Source: Rhodanobacter sp. (GTDB lineage Bacteria; Pseudomonadota; Gammaproteobacteria; Xanthomonadales; Rhodanobacteraceae). Taken from it: DNA of 64,000 bases. The translations under genes and the position numbers were made by a program. How positions within the stretch are numbered: the first letter of the stretch is position 1; each line of letters opens with the position of its first letter. Below are positions 1 to 8,007 of this stretch, in pieces. The DNA lies in assembly GCA_024711345.1 (NCBI GenBank), contig JANJTA010000019.1, forward strand, positions 1 through 64,000, in the 5' to 3' direction. The notes below the pieces were generated by a model. It saw only the letters and a list, made by a program, of their open reading frames with translations. It was not told the DNA's origin and did not search any database.

Positions 1-111
1 GGCCGCGCGCGGCGGCTGCGCGCGCCCTCTCTCGTCCCGCGGGGGGGCGGCGCGGGGGGCCCGGCCCCCCCCCCCCCCCCCCCCCCCCCGCCACTGGGTT
101 GAGATGACGCC
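1..111. other. Low-complexity GC-only start of window with a 25-base C run
   Basis: The first 90 bases are almost entirely G and C. Positions 65-89 are an uninterrupted run of 25 C, preceded by G-rich blocks. Normal-looking sequence begins near position 91. No gene, box or promoter can be seen here. The composition is unlike anything else in the window and looks like a contig end or a homopolymer sequencing artefact rather than biology. Confidence 0.7.
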
Positions 112-393
112 ATGTACGCGAAGCCCTCCCCGCCACACCGCGTCGACGACGCGGTACTGCCCGAACTCGACCTGCGCTGGCTGCCGTCGCCGGAGCCCAT
201 GCTGCGCGCACTGGCCGCCGCCGATGCGCTGTTGCCGGGGCAGGCGGTGCAGGTGCTCACCCCGCTGATGCCGGCGCCGCTGCTCGACGCACTGGAGTCG
301 CGCGGCATGCGGACGACGGCGTTCGCCCTGCCGACCGGCGGCGCGCGCGTGCTGATCCGCTGCCCGGACGGCGATGACGCAGCTTCGGCTTGA
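112..393 (+). CDS. DUF2249 domain protein (TusA-like fold)
   Basis: A 93-residue soluble protein. An LDLRWLPSPEPMLRAL stretch near residue 20 matches the start of DUF2249 domains, which resemble the TusA/SirA fold and are common beside hemerythrins, NnrS and nitrite or NO reductases. The middle has the expected 'LLPGQAVQVLTPLMPAPLLDALESRG' type of strand-helix pattern, shown here only in outline. The ATG at 112 is the only sensible start. The gene overlaps the next one by 20 bp, so the two are probably co-translated. The family's biochemical role is unknown; a link to NO or nitrite metabolism is inferred from context. Confidence 0.75.
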   Translation: MYAKPSPPHRVDDAVLPELDLRWLPSPEPMLRALAAADALLPGQAVQVLTPLMPAPLLDALESRGMRTTAFALPTGGARVLIRCPDGDDAASA

Positions 394-1627
394 GCAGGCG
401 CCGGCACCCTCGCTGCCGCGGCGCTTTCTGCTCGGCGCGCCATGCTGGGGCATGCTGGCCGGCGCGCTGCTGATCGTCGACGGCGACGCCGCGCTGCGTC
501 TGCGCTGGAGCCCGGCCACGCTGGCGCTGGTGCATGTGTTCACGCTCGGCGTGCTCGGCAACGCGATGCTTGGCAGCGTGCTGCAGTTCCTGCCCGCCGC
601 CGCCGGCGTGCGGGTGCGCGGCAGTGCGACGCTGGGGCCGTGGCTGCATGGGTTGTTCAACCTCGGCGTGCTGCTGCTGGTGGCGGGCCTGCACCAGCGC
701 TGGCGTCTTGCCTTGCTCGCCGCCGCCTTGGCGCTGCCGCTGGCCTTCGGGCTGCTGGCGGCCATGACCGTGCCTGGCCTGCTGGCGGCGGCCGGGCAGC
801 GTCTGCTGCGCGCGGGCTTCGGCGTGGCGATCGGCTTTGCCGTGCTCACGGCGCTGCTCGGCGGTCTGCTGGCGTTGGGGCTGGCCGGCAAGCTGGATTT
901 GCCGCTGGCGCTGCTCGCCGACGTGCATGCGGGCTGGGGCGTGTTGGGCTGGGTGGTGGTGCTGATGGCCAGCGTGGCGCGGGTGGTGATGCCGATGTTC
1001 CAGGGCACCGGCACGCTGCGCGAGCCGGTGCAGGCGGCGTGGCTGGGCAGCGCGGTGCTGATGCTGCTCGGCACGGCGATCTGGCGTCTGGCCGGTGGCG
1101 TTGGCGCCTGGCTGCTCGGCACGGTGGCGGTGTTCGCGTTGGCGTTCGCCGGTGCCGGCCTGTGGCTGCAATGGCGGGCGCCGCGGCCGCGCCGCGGGCC
1201 GCTGTGGTGGAGCTGGCGCGCCGGGCTGATGGTGCTGGCGCTGGCCGCACTGGCGCTGCTCGCGGACGTGCGCGGCGGCATGCTGGCCGGTGCGCTGGGA
1301 CTGGGCGTCGCGCTGCCGCTGCTGGTCAGCGGCATGATGCTGGAGATCGTGCCCTTCATCGGCTGGATCGAGCTGCATCGACGCATCGGCCGCGGCGTGC
1401 AGTTGCCCGGCGTGCAGCGGCTGCTGCCGGTACCCGAGAAGACCCGCGCGCTGCTGGCGCAGCTGCCGCTGCTGCTGTTGCCGCTGGCCGCGTGCTGGCC
1501 GTCGGCGTGGCTGGCGCGTGGCGCCGGGCTGGCGCTGGTGCTGGCGTGGGGCTGCGCGTGGTGGACGCTGCGCGGCGTGCGCCGGCGCGCGGATCTTTTC
1601 CTGTCGACCGTGGAGGCTCGCCCGTGA
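374..1627 (+). CDS. Polytopic membrane protein, NnrS/heme-copper-like
   Basis: A 417-residue, very Leu/Ala-rich protein with about 12 hydrophobic segments. The second segment reads LVHVFTLGVLGNAMLGSVLQ, followed by a proline after LQFL. The same His-x-x-x-LG-x(5)-MLG-x-x-x-Q-x-LP pattern occurs in NnrS-like and heme-copper-oxidase-I-like membrane proteins of denitrifiers. A further His lies in a later helix (VHAGWGVLGW). It is sandwiched between DUF2249 and a DGC zinc protein with overlapping ends, so it is probably part of a small NO- or metal-handling operon. Heme or copper binding is inferred from the histidines only. It could also be an unrelated transporter. Confidence 0.6.
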   Translation: MTQLRLEQAPAPSLPRRFLLGAPCWGMLAGALLIVDGDAALRLRWSPATLALVHVFTLGVLGNAMLGSVLQFLPAAAGVRVRGSATLGPWLHGLFNLGVLLLVAGLHQRWRLALLAAALALPLAFGLLAAMTVPGLLAAAGQRLLRAGFGVAIGFAVLTALLGGLLALGLAGKLDLPLALLADVHAGWGVLGWVVVLMASVARVVMPMFQGTGTLREPVQAAWLGSAVLMLLGTAIWRLAGGVGAWLLGTVAVFALAFAGAGLWLQWRAPRPRRGPLWWSWRAGLMVLALAALALLADVRGGMLAGALGLGVALPLLVSGMMLEIVPFIGWIELHRRIGRGVQLPGVQRLLPVPEKTRALLAQLPLLLLPLAACWPSAWLARGAGLALVLAWGCAWWTLRGVRRRADLFLSTVEARP

Positions 1628-2007
1628 GTGCCAAGTTGCCGCTCGTCTATTCCTGCTCCGGTTGCTCCAGCGCGGCGCAGATGGCCAACCACCTGGCGCT
1701 GCAACTCGATCGCGCCGGCGTGGCCGAGATGTCCTGCATCGCCGGCGTCGGCGGCGGCGTCACCGGGCTGGTGCGCACGGCGCGCAGCGGGCGGCGCATC
1801 CTGGCGCTGGACGGCTGCGTGCTGAAGTGCGTCGCGGCCTGCCTGGCCAACGCAGGCGTGGTGGCCTACACCCACGTGGTGCTCGCCGAGCATGGCGTGA
1901 AGAAACGCCAGCACGCCGATTTCGATGCGGTCGAAGCGGCGCGGCTGTACGCCGCCGAAGTGCTGCCGGCGGCGCAGGCGCTCGCCGCCGCCGGGCAGGA
2001 GGGTTGA
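1624..2007 (+). CDS. Putative zinc-binding protein, DGC domain
   Basis: A 127-residue protein starting at GTG 1624, inside the stop of the upstream gene (GTGA overlap). It has YSCSGCSS at residues 9-16, a central single Cys, and LDGCVLKCVAAC around residue 65. The D-G-C signature and the paired cysteines identify the DGC/'putative zinc-binding' family, often found near nitrite and NO reductase genes. Likely a metal-binding accessory protein in the cytoplasm. Function is not established. The gene ends within the FNR-type box that precedes nadA. Confidence 0.75.
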   Translation: MSAKLPLVYSCSGCSSAAQMANHLALQLDRAGVAEMSCIAGVGGGVTGLVRTARSGRRILALDGCVLKCVAACLANAGVVAYTHVVLAEHGVKKRQHADFDAVEAARLYAAEVLPAAQALAAAGQEG

Positions 2008-2046
2008 CGTGGGTCAAGGCGTGCGAGCGGTCGTGCCGGCCATGAT
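2004..2046 (+). promoter_or_regulatory. FNR-type promoter of nadAB
   Basis: TTGAC-GTGG-GTCAA at 2004-2017 is a perfect inverted repeat of the FNR/Dnr class. A weak -10 candidate, CATGAT, lies at 2041-2046, 33 bp from the box centre, giving a start near 2052 and a leader of about 140 nt before nadA. The box overlaps the last codon of the preceding gene. Confidence 0.65.
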
Positions 2047-2193
2047 GCCGCCCACCATGCCCGGCCCCACTCCCAGTGTGATCCTTCCACGGCCCCTGCC
2101 GTGCCGTTTGCCGCGGGCGGTGGAGCCTCCGGGCCGGCGCCGCGCCGCCATCGCCTGAGTCCGCCCGTTTCCCTCCATCGAAAAGCGATCAGC

Positions 2194-3219
2194 ATGACCG
2201 CCTCCGCAAACCTGCCCGTGCCGGTCTGGCGCGACGAACTGGAACACGAATACGCCGCACTGGCCGAGCGGCTCGAACCGCTGGTGCCGTGCCTGGAGAT
2301 CCCGCTGCACCTGCCGTGGATCGACGCGATCAACAAGCTGAAGAAGCAGCGCGGCGCGGTGATCATGGCGCACAGCTACCAGTCGCCGGAGATCTTCCAC
2401 GGCGTGGCCGATATCACCGGCGACTCGCTCGGCCTGGCGCAGGCCGCGGCGAACTGCGACGCCGACCTGATCGTGCTGTGCGGCGTGCACTTCATGGCCG
2501 AGACGGCGAAGATCCTGGCGCCGCACAAGACCGTGCTGATTCCCGACCGGGAGGCCGGCTGCTCGCTGGCCTCCTCGATCACCGCCGCCGACGTTCGAGC
2601 GCTGCGCGCGCAGCACCCCGGCGCGCCGGTGGTGAGCTACGCCAACACCTCGGCCGCGGTGAAGGCGGAATCCGACGCGATCTGCACCTCGGCCAACGCG
2701 GTGCAGGTGGTGGAGGCGATGGGCGCACCGAAGGTGATCTTCCTGCCCGACGAGTTCCTCGGTCGCCATATCGCCAAACAGACGCGGGTGGAGATCGTCC
2801 TGTGGCACGGTCGCTGCGAGGTGCATGAGCGCTTCACTGCGCAGGAAGTGCGGCACGTGCGCGAGCAGTTCGGCACCAGGGTGGTGGCGCATCCGGAATG
2901 CTCGCCCGAGGTGCTGGCCGAGGCCGATTTCGTCGGCTCCACCACCGCCATGGGCAAGTGGCTGGCGCGCGAGAAGCCGGCCCGGGTGGCGATGATCACC
3001 GAGTGCTCGATGGCCGACAACCTCAAGTCGCAGTTCCCGCAGACCGAGTTCATCAAGCCGTGCAACCTGTGTCCGCACATGCAGCGGATCACCTTGCAGA
3101 ACATCTACGCCAGCCTGCGCGACCTGCGCCACGCGATCGAGATCCCCGCCGACGTCAGCGTGCGCGCGCGCGCCGCGCTGGAGCGCATGCTGGCGATCGG
3201 GCGGCGCGAAAGCGTGTGA
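2194..3219 (+). CDS. nadA: Quinolinate synthase
   Basis: Condenses iminoaspartate with dihydroxyacetone phosphate to quinolinate, the first committed product of de novo NAD synthesis. 341 residues, normal length. Three cysteines in the family positions for the oxygen-sensitive [4Fe-4S] cluster are visible: Cys96 (VLCGVHF), Cys208 (HGRCEVH) and Cys293 (CNLCPHM). The AHSYQSPEIF and DSLGLA motifs are typical. ATG 2194 was chosen because homology starts there; an upstream in-frame ATG at 2101 would only add a non-homologous, GC-rich leader. It overlaps nadB by 4 bp, so the pair forms an operon behind the FNR-type box at 2004. Confidence 0.95.
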   Translation: MTASANLPVPVWRDELEHEYAALAERLEPLVPCLEIPLHLPWIDAINKLKKQRGAVIMAHSYQSPEIFHGVADITGDSLGLAQAAANCDADLIVLCGVHFMAETAKILAPHKTVLIPDREAGCSLASSITAADVRALRAQHPGAPVVSYANTSAAVKAESDAICTSANAVQVVEAMGAPKVIFLPDEFLGRHIAKQTRVEIVLWHGRCEVHERFTAQEVRHVREQFGTRVVAHPECSPEVLAEADFVGSTTAMGKWLAREKPARVAMITECSMADNLKSQFPQTEFIKPCNLCPHMQRITLQNIYASLRDLRHAIEIPADVSVRARAALERMLAIGRRESV

Positions 3220-4664
3220 GGCACGCGCACCTGCCGATCGTGGTGGTGGGCGGCGGCGTGGCCGGACTGGCGACGGCGCTGGCCGCGGCACCGGCGCCGG
3301 TACGGCTGCTGTGCCGCGCCCACGATGGCTGCGGCAGCGCCAGCGCGCTGGCCCAGGGCGGCATTGCCGCGGCGCTCGATCCGCACGACAGCGCCGCCGC
3401 GCATGCCGTCGACACGCTGGCCGCCGGTGCGCAGCACAACGACGCGGCGATGGTGCAGTGGCTGGCGGCCGAGGCGCCCGCGGCGATCGCGTGGCTGCAG
3501 GCGCAGGGGATGATTTTCGACAGCGATGCGCAGGGCCGTCTGCAGCTTGGCCGGGAAGGCGGCCACGGCGCGGCGCGCATCGTGCACGCCGGCGGCGACG
3601 CCAGCGGCGCTGCACTGGTGCATGTCTTGCGCGCCAGGGCGCAGGAGGCTGCGCATGTGCAGTGGCGCGGCGGCGTCGATGTCGATGGCCTGCTGTTGCG
3701 TGAGGGGCGCGTGGTGGGCGTGCGCACCCGCGATGAGCGCGGCCGCCACGAGCAGGTCGAGGCGGCGGCCGTGGTGCTGGCCACCGGCGGCATCGGCGCC
3801 TTGTACGCGCGCACCAGCAATCCGCCCGGCGCCGACGGCGCCGGTCTTGCGCTGGGCCTGGCGGCGGGCGCCGCGGCCCGCGACCTGGAGTTCGTGCAGT
3901 TCCATCCCACCGCGCTCGACGTGCCGGGCCACTGCCTGCCGCTGATCACCGAGGCGCTGCGCGGCGCCGGTGCCCGCCTGCGCGATGGCGACGGCCATGC
4001 ACTGATGGCGGGGGTGCATCCGCTGGGCGACCTGGCGCCGCGCGACGTGGTGTCGCGGCGCGTGGCTGCGGAGCAGGTCGCGGGCGGGCGGGTCTGGCTC
4101 GACGCCACCGGTGTGGACGGCGACTGGACGCGGCGCTTTCCCACCGTGCTGGCCGCGTGCCTGGCGCATGGTTTCGATCCGCGCCGGCAGGCGCTGCCGG
4201 TAACCCCGGCGGCGCATTTCCACATGGGCGGGCTGGCCACCGACGGGGACGGGCGCACCAGCGTGGCGGGCCTGTACGCGGTGGGCGAGGTGGCCTGCAA
4301 CGGCGTGCACGGCGCCAATCGCCTGGCCAGCAATTCGCTGCTGGAAGGCGTGCTGTGCGGTCGCCGGCTGGGCCGGTTGCTGGCGGACGCGGCAGTATCG
4401 GCGTCCGGCAATGGCCCGCTGCGCGTGATCGAGCGCGGCGAAAGCCTGCCGTCCGACCAGCTCGCGGCGCTGCGCGAGCTGCTGTGGCGCTCGGCCGGCC
4501 CGGTGCGCGAGGCCAGTGCCCTGCGCGATGCATGGCGGGCCTGCGCAGCGCTGGCCGAACTCGGCTGGCAGGCGCGGCTGGCCAAGGCGCTGCTGCGCGC
4601 GATGCGCCTGCGCCGGCGTTCGCTGGGCGCGCATTGGCGGGAGGACCGCGGCTGCCCGCGCTGA
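3216..4664 (+). CDS. nadB: L-aspartate oxidase
   Basis: FAD enzyme that oxidises L-aspartate to iminoaspartate for NadA. It can pass electrons to oxygen or, in anaerobiosis, to fumarate. 482 residues from GTG 3216, which overlaps the nadA stop (GTGA). The N-terminal dinucleotide-binding VVVGGGVAGLATAL, the SALAQGGIAAAL motif of the fumarate reductase/succinate dehydrogenase family, the active-site-region LEFVQFHPTAL and RLASNSLLEG all fit. The C-terminal helical domain is shorter than in E. coli. nadC is not in the window. Confidence 0.95.
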   Translation: MRHAHLPIVVVGGGVAGLATALAAAPAPVRLLCRAHDGCGSASALAQGGIAAALDPHDSAAAHAVDTLAAGAQHNDAAMVQWLAAEAPAAIAWLQAQGMIFDSDAQGRLQLGREGGHGAARIVHAGGDASGAALVHVLRARAQEAAHVQWRGGVDVDGLLLREGRVVGVRTRDERGRHEQVEAAAVVLATGGIGALYARTSNPPGADGAGLALGLAAGAAARDLEFVQFHPTALDVPGHCLPLITEALRGAGARLRDGDGHALMAGVHPLGDLAPRDVVSRRVAAEQVAGGRVWLDATGVDGDWTRRFPTVLAACLAHGFDPRRQALPVTPAAHFHMGGLATDGDGRTSVAGLYAVGEVACNGVHGANRLASNSLLEGVLCGRRLGRLLADAAVSASGNGPLRVIERGESLPSDQLAALRELLWRSAGPVREASALRDAWRACAALAELGWQARLAKALLRAMRLRRRSLGAHWREDRGCPR

Positions 4665-4701
4665 GGTCGTTTCAATGCGTGCGCGTACGGCGCAGGCAGG
4701 G

Positions 4702-4742
4702 TTGACCCGTGTCAAGACAGGAGCGTCTCCAACTGGCACACT
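4702..4742 (+). promoter_or_regulatory. FNR-type promoter of fabAB
   Basis: TTGAC-CCGT-GTCAA at 4702-4715 is a perfect palindrome. CACACT at 4737-4742 sits 31 bp from the box centre and would place the start near 4750, 20 nt before the fabA ATG. The -10 is poor, as expected for an activator-dependent promoter. Confidence 0.65.
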
Positions 4743-4769
4743 GGGCGTTCCTCATCCCGCGAGTTATTC

Positions 4770-5285
4770 ATGACACGTCCTTCCTCCTTCGACTACGAAC
4801 AGCTGCGTGCCTGCGGTCGCGGCGAGTTGTTCGGCGACGACAACGCCCGGCTGCCTTCGCCACCGATGCTGATGTTCGATCGCATCACGCACATTTCCGA
4901 GGAAGGCGGCGCCTACGGCAAGGGCCTGATCCATGCCGAGATGGACATCCATCCGAAGCTCTGGTTCTTCGACTGCCACTTCATCGGCGACCCGGTGATG
5001 CCCGGTTGCCTGGGCCTGGATGCGATGTGGCAGCTCAGCGGTTTCTTCCTGCCCTGGCTGGGCGAGCCCGGCCGCGGCCGCGCGCTCGGCGTGGGCAACG
5101 TGAAGTTCTCCGGCCAGGTGATGCCGACGGCCAAGCTGGTGCGCTACGAGATCGACATCCGCCGCGTGATGCGCGGCAAGCTGCGGCTGGTGATCGCCGA
5201 CGGCAAGACCTTCGTCGACGATCGCCTGATCTACGAGGCCAGCGACATGCGCGTGGGCCTGTTCCAGACCACCGAGGGTTTTTGA
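4770..5285 (+). CDS. fabA: 3-hydroxydecanoyl-ACP dehydratase/isomerase
   Basis: Dehydrates 3-hydroxydecanoyl-ACP and isomerises trans-2 to cis-3-decenoyl-ACP, the oxygen-independent branch point to unsaturated fatty acids. 171 residues, the normal FabA length. The hot-dog-fold active site is intact: the [20 protein letters not shown] stretch carries the catalytic His and Asp. It is followed after one base by fabB. An FNR-type box lies 55 bp upstream, suggesting induction when oxygen-dependent desaturases cannot work. Confidence 0.95.
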   Translation: MTRPSSFDYEQLRACGRGELFGDDNARLPSPPMLMFDRITHISEEGGAYGKGLIHAEMDIHPKLWFFDCHFIGDPVMPGCLGLDAMWQLSGFFLPWLGEPGRGRALGVGNVKFSGQVMPTAKLVRYEIDIRRVMRGKLRLVIADGKTFVDDRLIYEASDMRVGLFQTTEGF

Positions 5286-5286
5286 G

Positions 5287-6495
5287 ATGCGGCGTGTCGT
5301 AGTGACGGGCATGGGCATCGTGTCGTGCCTGGGCAATCTCCCGGCGACGGTGGCGCGCGCGCTGCGCGAGGGGCGCAGCGGCATCCAGGCGATTCCGGAA
5401 TACATCGAGCGCGGCCTGCGCAGCCATGTGGCGGGCGTGCCGCAGATCGATCTTGATGCCGCGATCGACCGCAAGCTGAAGCGCTTCATGGGCGATGCCG
5501 CCGCGTACGCCTACGTGGCGATGCGTTCGGCGATCGCCGACGCGGGGCTGGCCATCGAGCACATCCGCCATCCGCGCAGCGGCGTGATCGCCGGCTCCGG
5601 CGGCGGTTCGGCACAGTGGCAGATCGAGACCGGCGACATCCTGCGCGAGAAGGGCGTGCGCAAGATCGGCCCGTACATGGTGCCGCGCACGATGTGCTCC
5701 ACCGTGTCCGCTTCGCTAGCCACCGCCTTCGGCATCCTCGGCCTGAGCTATTCGATCTCCGCCGCCTGCGCCACCTCGGCGCATTGCATCGGCGCCGCCG
5801 CCGACCTGATCCGTCACGGCGCGCAGGACGTGATGTTCGCCGGCGGCGGCGAGGAAGAACACTGGGGCATGACCGCGCAGTTCGATGCGATGGGCGCGCT
5901 GTCCAGCCACCACAACGCCACGCCGGCGACCGCCTCGCGCCCGTACGACACCGCCCGCGACGGCTTCGTCATCGCCGGCGGCGGCGGCATGCTGGTACTG
6001 GAAGAGTACGAGCACGCGAAGGCGCGCGGCGCGCACATCCACGCCGAGCTGGTCGGCTACGGCGTCACCTCCGACGGCGCCGAGATGGTGGCGCCGTCGG
6101 GCGAAGGCGCGGTGCGCTGCATGCGCATGGCGCTGGCCGGCGTGAACGCGCCGGTCGACTACCTCAACACCCATGGCACCGCCACGCCGCTGGGCGACAT
6201 CGTCGAACTCAATGCGGTGCGCGAGGTATTCGGCGAGGCGGTGCCGCCGTTGTCCTCGACCAAGGCGCTGACCGGCCATTCGCTCGGCGCGGCCAGCGTG
6301 CACGAGGCGATCTACAGCCTGCTCATGCTCAACGAGGGCTTCATGGCCGGCTCGGCCCACATTGACGAGCTCGACCCGCGCGCCGAGGGCTTCCCGATCC
6401 TGCGCGAGAGCCGCCCGGCGCAACTGGCCACGGTGATGTCGAACAGCTTCGGCTTCGGCGGCACCAACGCCAGCCTGGTGTTCGCCAAGGTGTGA
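5287..6495 (+). CDS. fabB: beta-ketoacyl-ACP synthase I
   Basis: Elongates cis-3-decenoyl-ACP and so completes the FabA/FabB route to unsaturated fatty acids. 402 residues. The catalytic triad is visible: Cys161 ([11 protein letters not shown]), His296 ([11 protein letters not shown]) and His331 ([11 protein letters not shown], with Lys326). The C-terminal [13 protein letters not shown] glycine loop is intact. Starts one base after the fabA stop and overlaps the next gene by 4 bp (GTGA), so fabA-fabB-trhA are one transcript. Confidence 0.95.
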   Translation: MRRVVVTGMGIVSCLGNLPATVARALREGRSGIQAIPEYIERGLRSHVAGVPQIDLDAAIDRKLKRFMGDAAAYAYVAMRSAIADAGLAIEHIRHPRSGVIAGSGGGSAQWQIETGDILREKGVRKIGPYMVPRTMCSTVSASLATAFGILGLSYSISAACATSAHCIGAAADLIRHGAQDVMFAGGGEEEHWGMTAQFDAMGALSSHHNATPATASRPYDTARDGFVIAGGGGMLVLEEYEHAKARGAHIHAELVGYGVTSDGAEMVAPSGEGAVRCMRMALAGVNAPVDYLNTHGTATPLGDIVELNAVREVFGEAVPPLSSTKALTGHSLGAASVHEAIYSLLMLNEGFMAGSAHIDELDPRAEGFPILRESRPAQLATVMSNSFGFGGTNASLVFAKV

Positions 6496-7178
6496 CGGCG
6501 CGCGCGCCGGCCAACCGCATGTCACCGACTCGCCGCGGCGCCATCGCCCGAGCGCAGAGCTGGCGCGAGGAGCTGGCCAACAGCCTCAGCCACGGGCTGG
6601 GCCTGCTGCTGGCCATCGCCGGCCTGCCGGTGCTGGTGGTGCGCGCCGACCACCTCGACAGCGGCTACGCGATGGCCGGCGCGCTCAGTTTCGGCGGCAG
6701 CGCGGTGCTGCTGTACCTGGCCTCGACGCTGTACCACGCGATGGCGCATCCGAAGGCCAAGGCGATCCTGCGCGTGCTCGACCACGCGGCGATCTACCTG
6801 CTGATCGCCGGCACCTACACGCCGATCACGCTGGGCGTATTGCGCGGCGGCTGGGGCTGGGGGCTGTTCGGCCTGGTCTGGGGCCTGGCCCTGGCCGGCA
6901 TGCTGTTCAAGGCGCTGGGCGGGATGCGCTTCCCGCACGTGTCCACCGCGCTGTACCTGGCCATGGGCTGGGTGGGCCTGATCGCGATCCACCCGCTGTG
7001 GGTGCGCATGGAGGCCGGCGGCCTGGCCTGGCTGGCCGCCGGCGGGCTGGCCTACAGCCTGGGCGTGGTGTTCTTCGTGCTGGACGAGAAGCTGCGCTAC
7101 AGCCATTTCGTCTGGCACCTGTTCGTGCTGGCCGGCACCGTCTGCCACTTTTTCGCCGTGCTGCTCTACGCGTTCTGA
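6492..7178 (+). CDS. trhA: Hemolysin III/TrhA family membrane protein
   Basis: A 228-residue, seven-helix membrane protein of the PAQR/hemolysin III family. The family motifs are present: [12 protein letters not shown] near residue 27, [25 protein letters not shown], and the C-terminal [18 protein letters not shown], with conserved His residues proposed to bind a metal. The GTG at 6492 overlaps the fabB stop; an ATG at 6519 is an alternative start that fits homology equally well. In E. coli and Bacillus such proteins affect membrane-energy homeostasis and fluidity, which fits a place behind fabAB. Not known to be haemolytic. Confidence 0.85.
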   Translation: MTARAPANRMSPTRRGAIARAQSWREELANSLSHGLGLLLAIAGLPVLVVRADHLDSGYAMAGALSFGGSAVLLYLASTLYHAMAHPKAKAILRVLDHAAIYLLIAGTYTPITLGVLRGGWGWGLFGLVWGLALAGMLFKALGGMRFPHVSTALYLAMGWVGLIAIHPLWVRMEAGGLAWLAAGGLAYSLGVVFFVLDEKLRYSHFVWHLFVLAGTVCHFFAVLLYAF

Positions 7179-7183
7179 TCGAC

Positions 7184-7225
7184 TTGCCTCAGGTCAAGGA
7201 AGGCGCGGCCCGCGCCGCCTAGGCT
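7184..7225 (+). promoter_or_regulatory. FNR-type promoter of the deo operon
   Basis: TTGCC-TCAG-GTCAA at 7184-7197 differs from the palindrome at one base in the left arm. TAGGCT at 7220-7225 lies exactly 32 bp from the box centre, the class II FNR arrangement, giving a start near 7232. The same TAGGCT hexamer at the same distance is found before narG and before the cytochrome b561 gene. Confidence 0.7.
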
Positions 7226-7254
7226 GCGGGGCGGACGATCCATGGAGTACGCCC

Positions 7255-8007
7255 GTGCTCGACGACATTCCCCGCCAGCGCGCCCTGGCCGCGCGGCTGT
7301 TGTCCCTGCTTGACCTGACCAGCCTGGGCGAGAGCGACACGCCGGCGCGGATCGACGCGCTGTGCGCGGCCGCGCTGGCCGCGCCGGTGCCGCCGGCGGC
7401 GCTGTGCGTCTACCCCGAGCACGTGGCCGGCGCGCGGCGCCAGTTGCAGGGCAGCGCGATCAAGCTGGCCACGGTGGTGAACTTTCCCGACGGCGGCGGC
7501 GATCCGGCTCGGGTCGAGCGCGAAACGCAGCGGGCGCTGGCGGCCGGCGCCGACGAGATCGACCTGGTGCTGCCGTACCGCGCGCTGCTGGCTGACGACG
7601 TGGCCGTCGCCGGTGCGGTGGTGCGCGCCTGCCGCGCCGTCTGCAGCGACGGCATCGTGCTGAAGCTGATCGTCGAGAGCGGCGAGCTGGGCGGCGCCGG
7701 GCGCATCCGCCAGGCGTGCGCGATCGGGCTCGAGGCCGGCGTGGATTTCCTCAAGACGTCCACCGGCAAGGTGCCGCTCAACGCGACCCCGGCGGCCGCG
7801 GCGGTGATGCTCGACGCGATCGCCGAAGCGGGCGGGCGCTGCGGCTTCAAGGCGGCCGGCGGCATCCGCACGCTGGCCGACGCGGCCGCCTATCTGGAGC
7901 TGGCCGAAGCGCGGCTTGGCGCGGGCTGGGCCGACCCGGCGCATTTCCGCATCGGCGCCAGCGCGCTGTTCGGCGAGCTGGTCGCGGCGGCCTCGGCCAC
8001 GCCATGA
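7255..8007 (+). CDS. deoC: Deoxyribose-phosphate aldolase
   Basis: Cleaves 2-deoxyribose 5-phosphate to glyceraldehyde 3-phosphate and acetaldehyde, the last step of deoxynucleoside breakdown. 250 residues from GTG 7255. The Schiff-base lysine is in GVDFLKTSTGKVPLN, and the second conserved lysine is in GFKAAGGIRT. VVNFPDGGG and DEIDLVLPYRALL match the TIM-barrel core. It overlaps deoA by ATGA. First gene of a four-gene deo operon behind an FNR-type promoter. Confidence 0.95.
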   Translation: MLDDIPRQRALAARLLSLLDLTSLGESDTPARIDALCAAALAAPVPPAALCVYPEHVAGARRQLQGSAIKLATVVNFPDGGGDPARVERETQRALAAGADEIDLVLPYRALLADDVAVAGAVVRACRAVCSDGIVLKLIVESGELGGAGRIRQACAIGLEAGVDFLKTSTGKVPLNATPAAAAVMLDAIAEAGGRCGFKAAGGIRTLADAAAYLELAEARLGAGWADPAHFRIGASALFGELVAAASATP

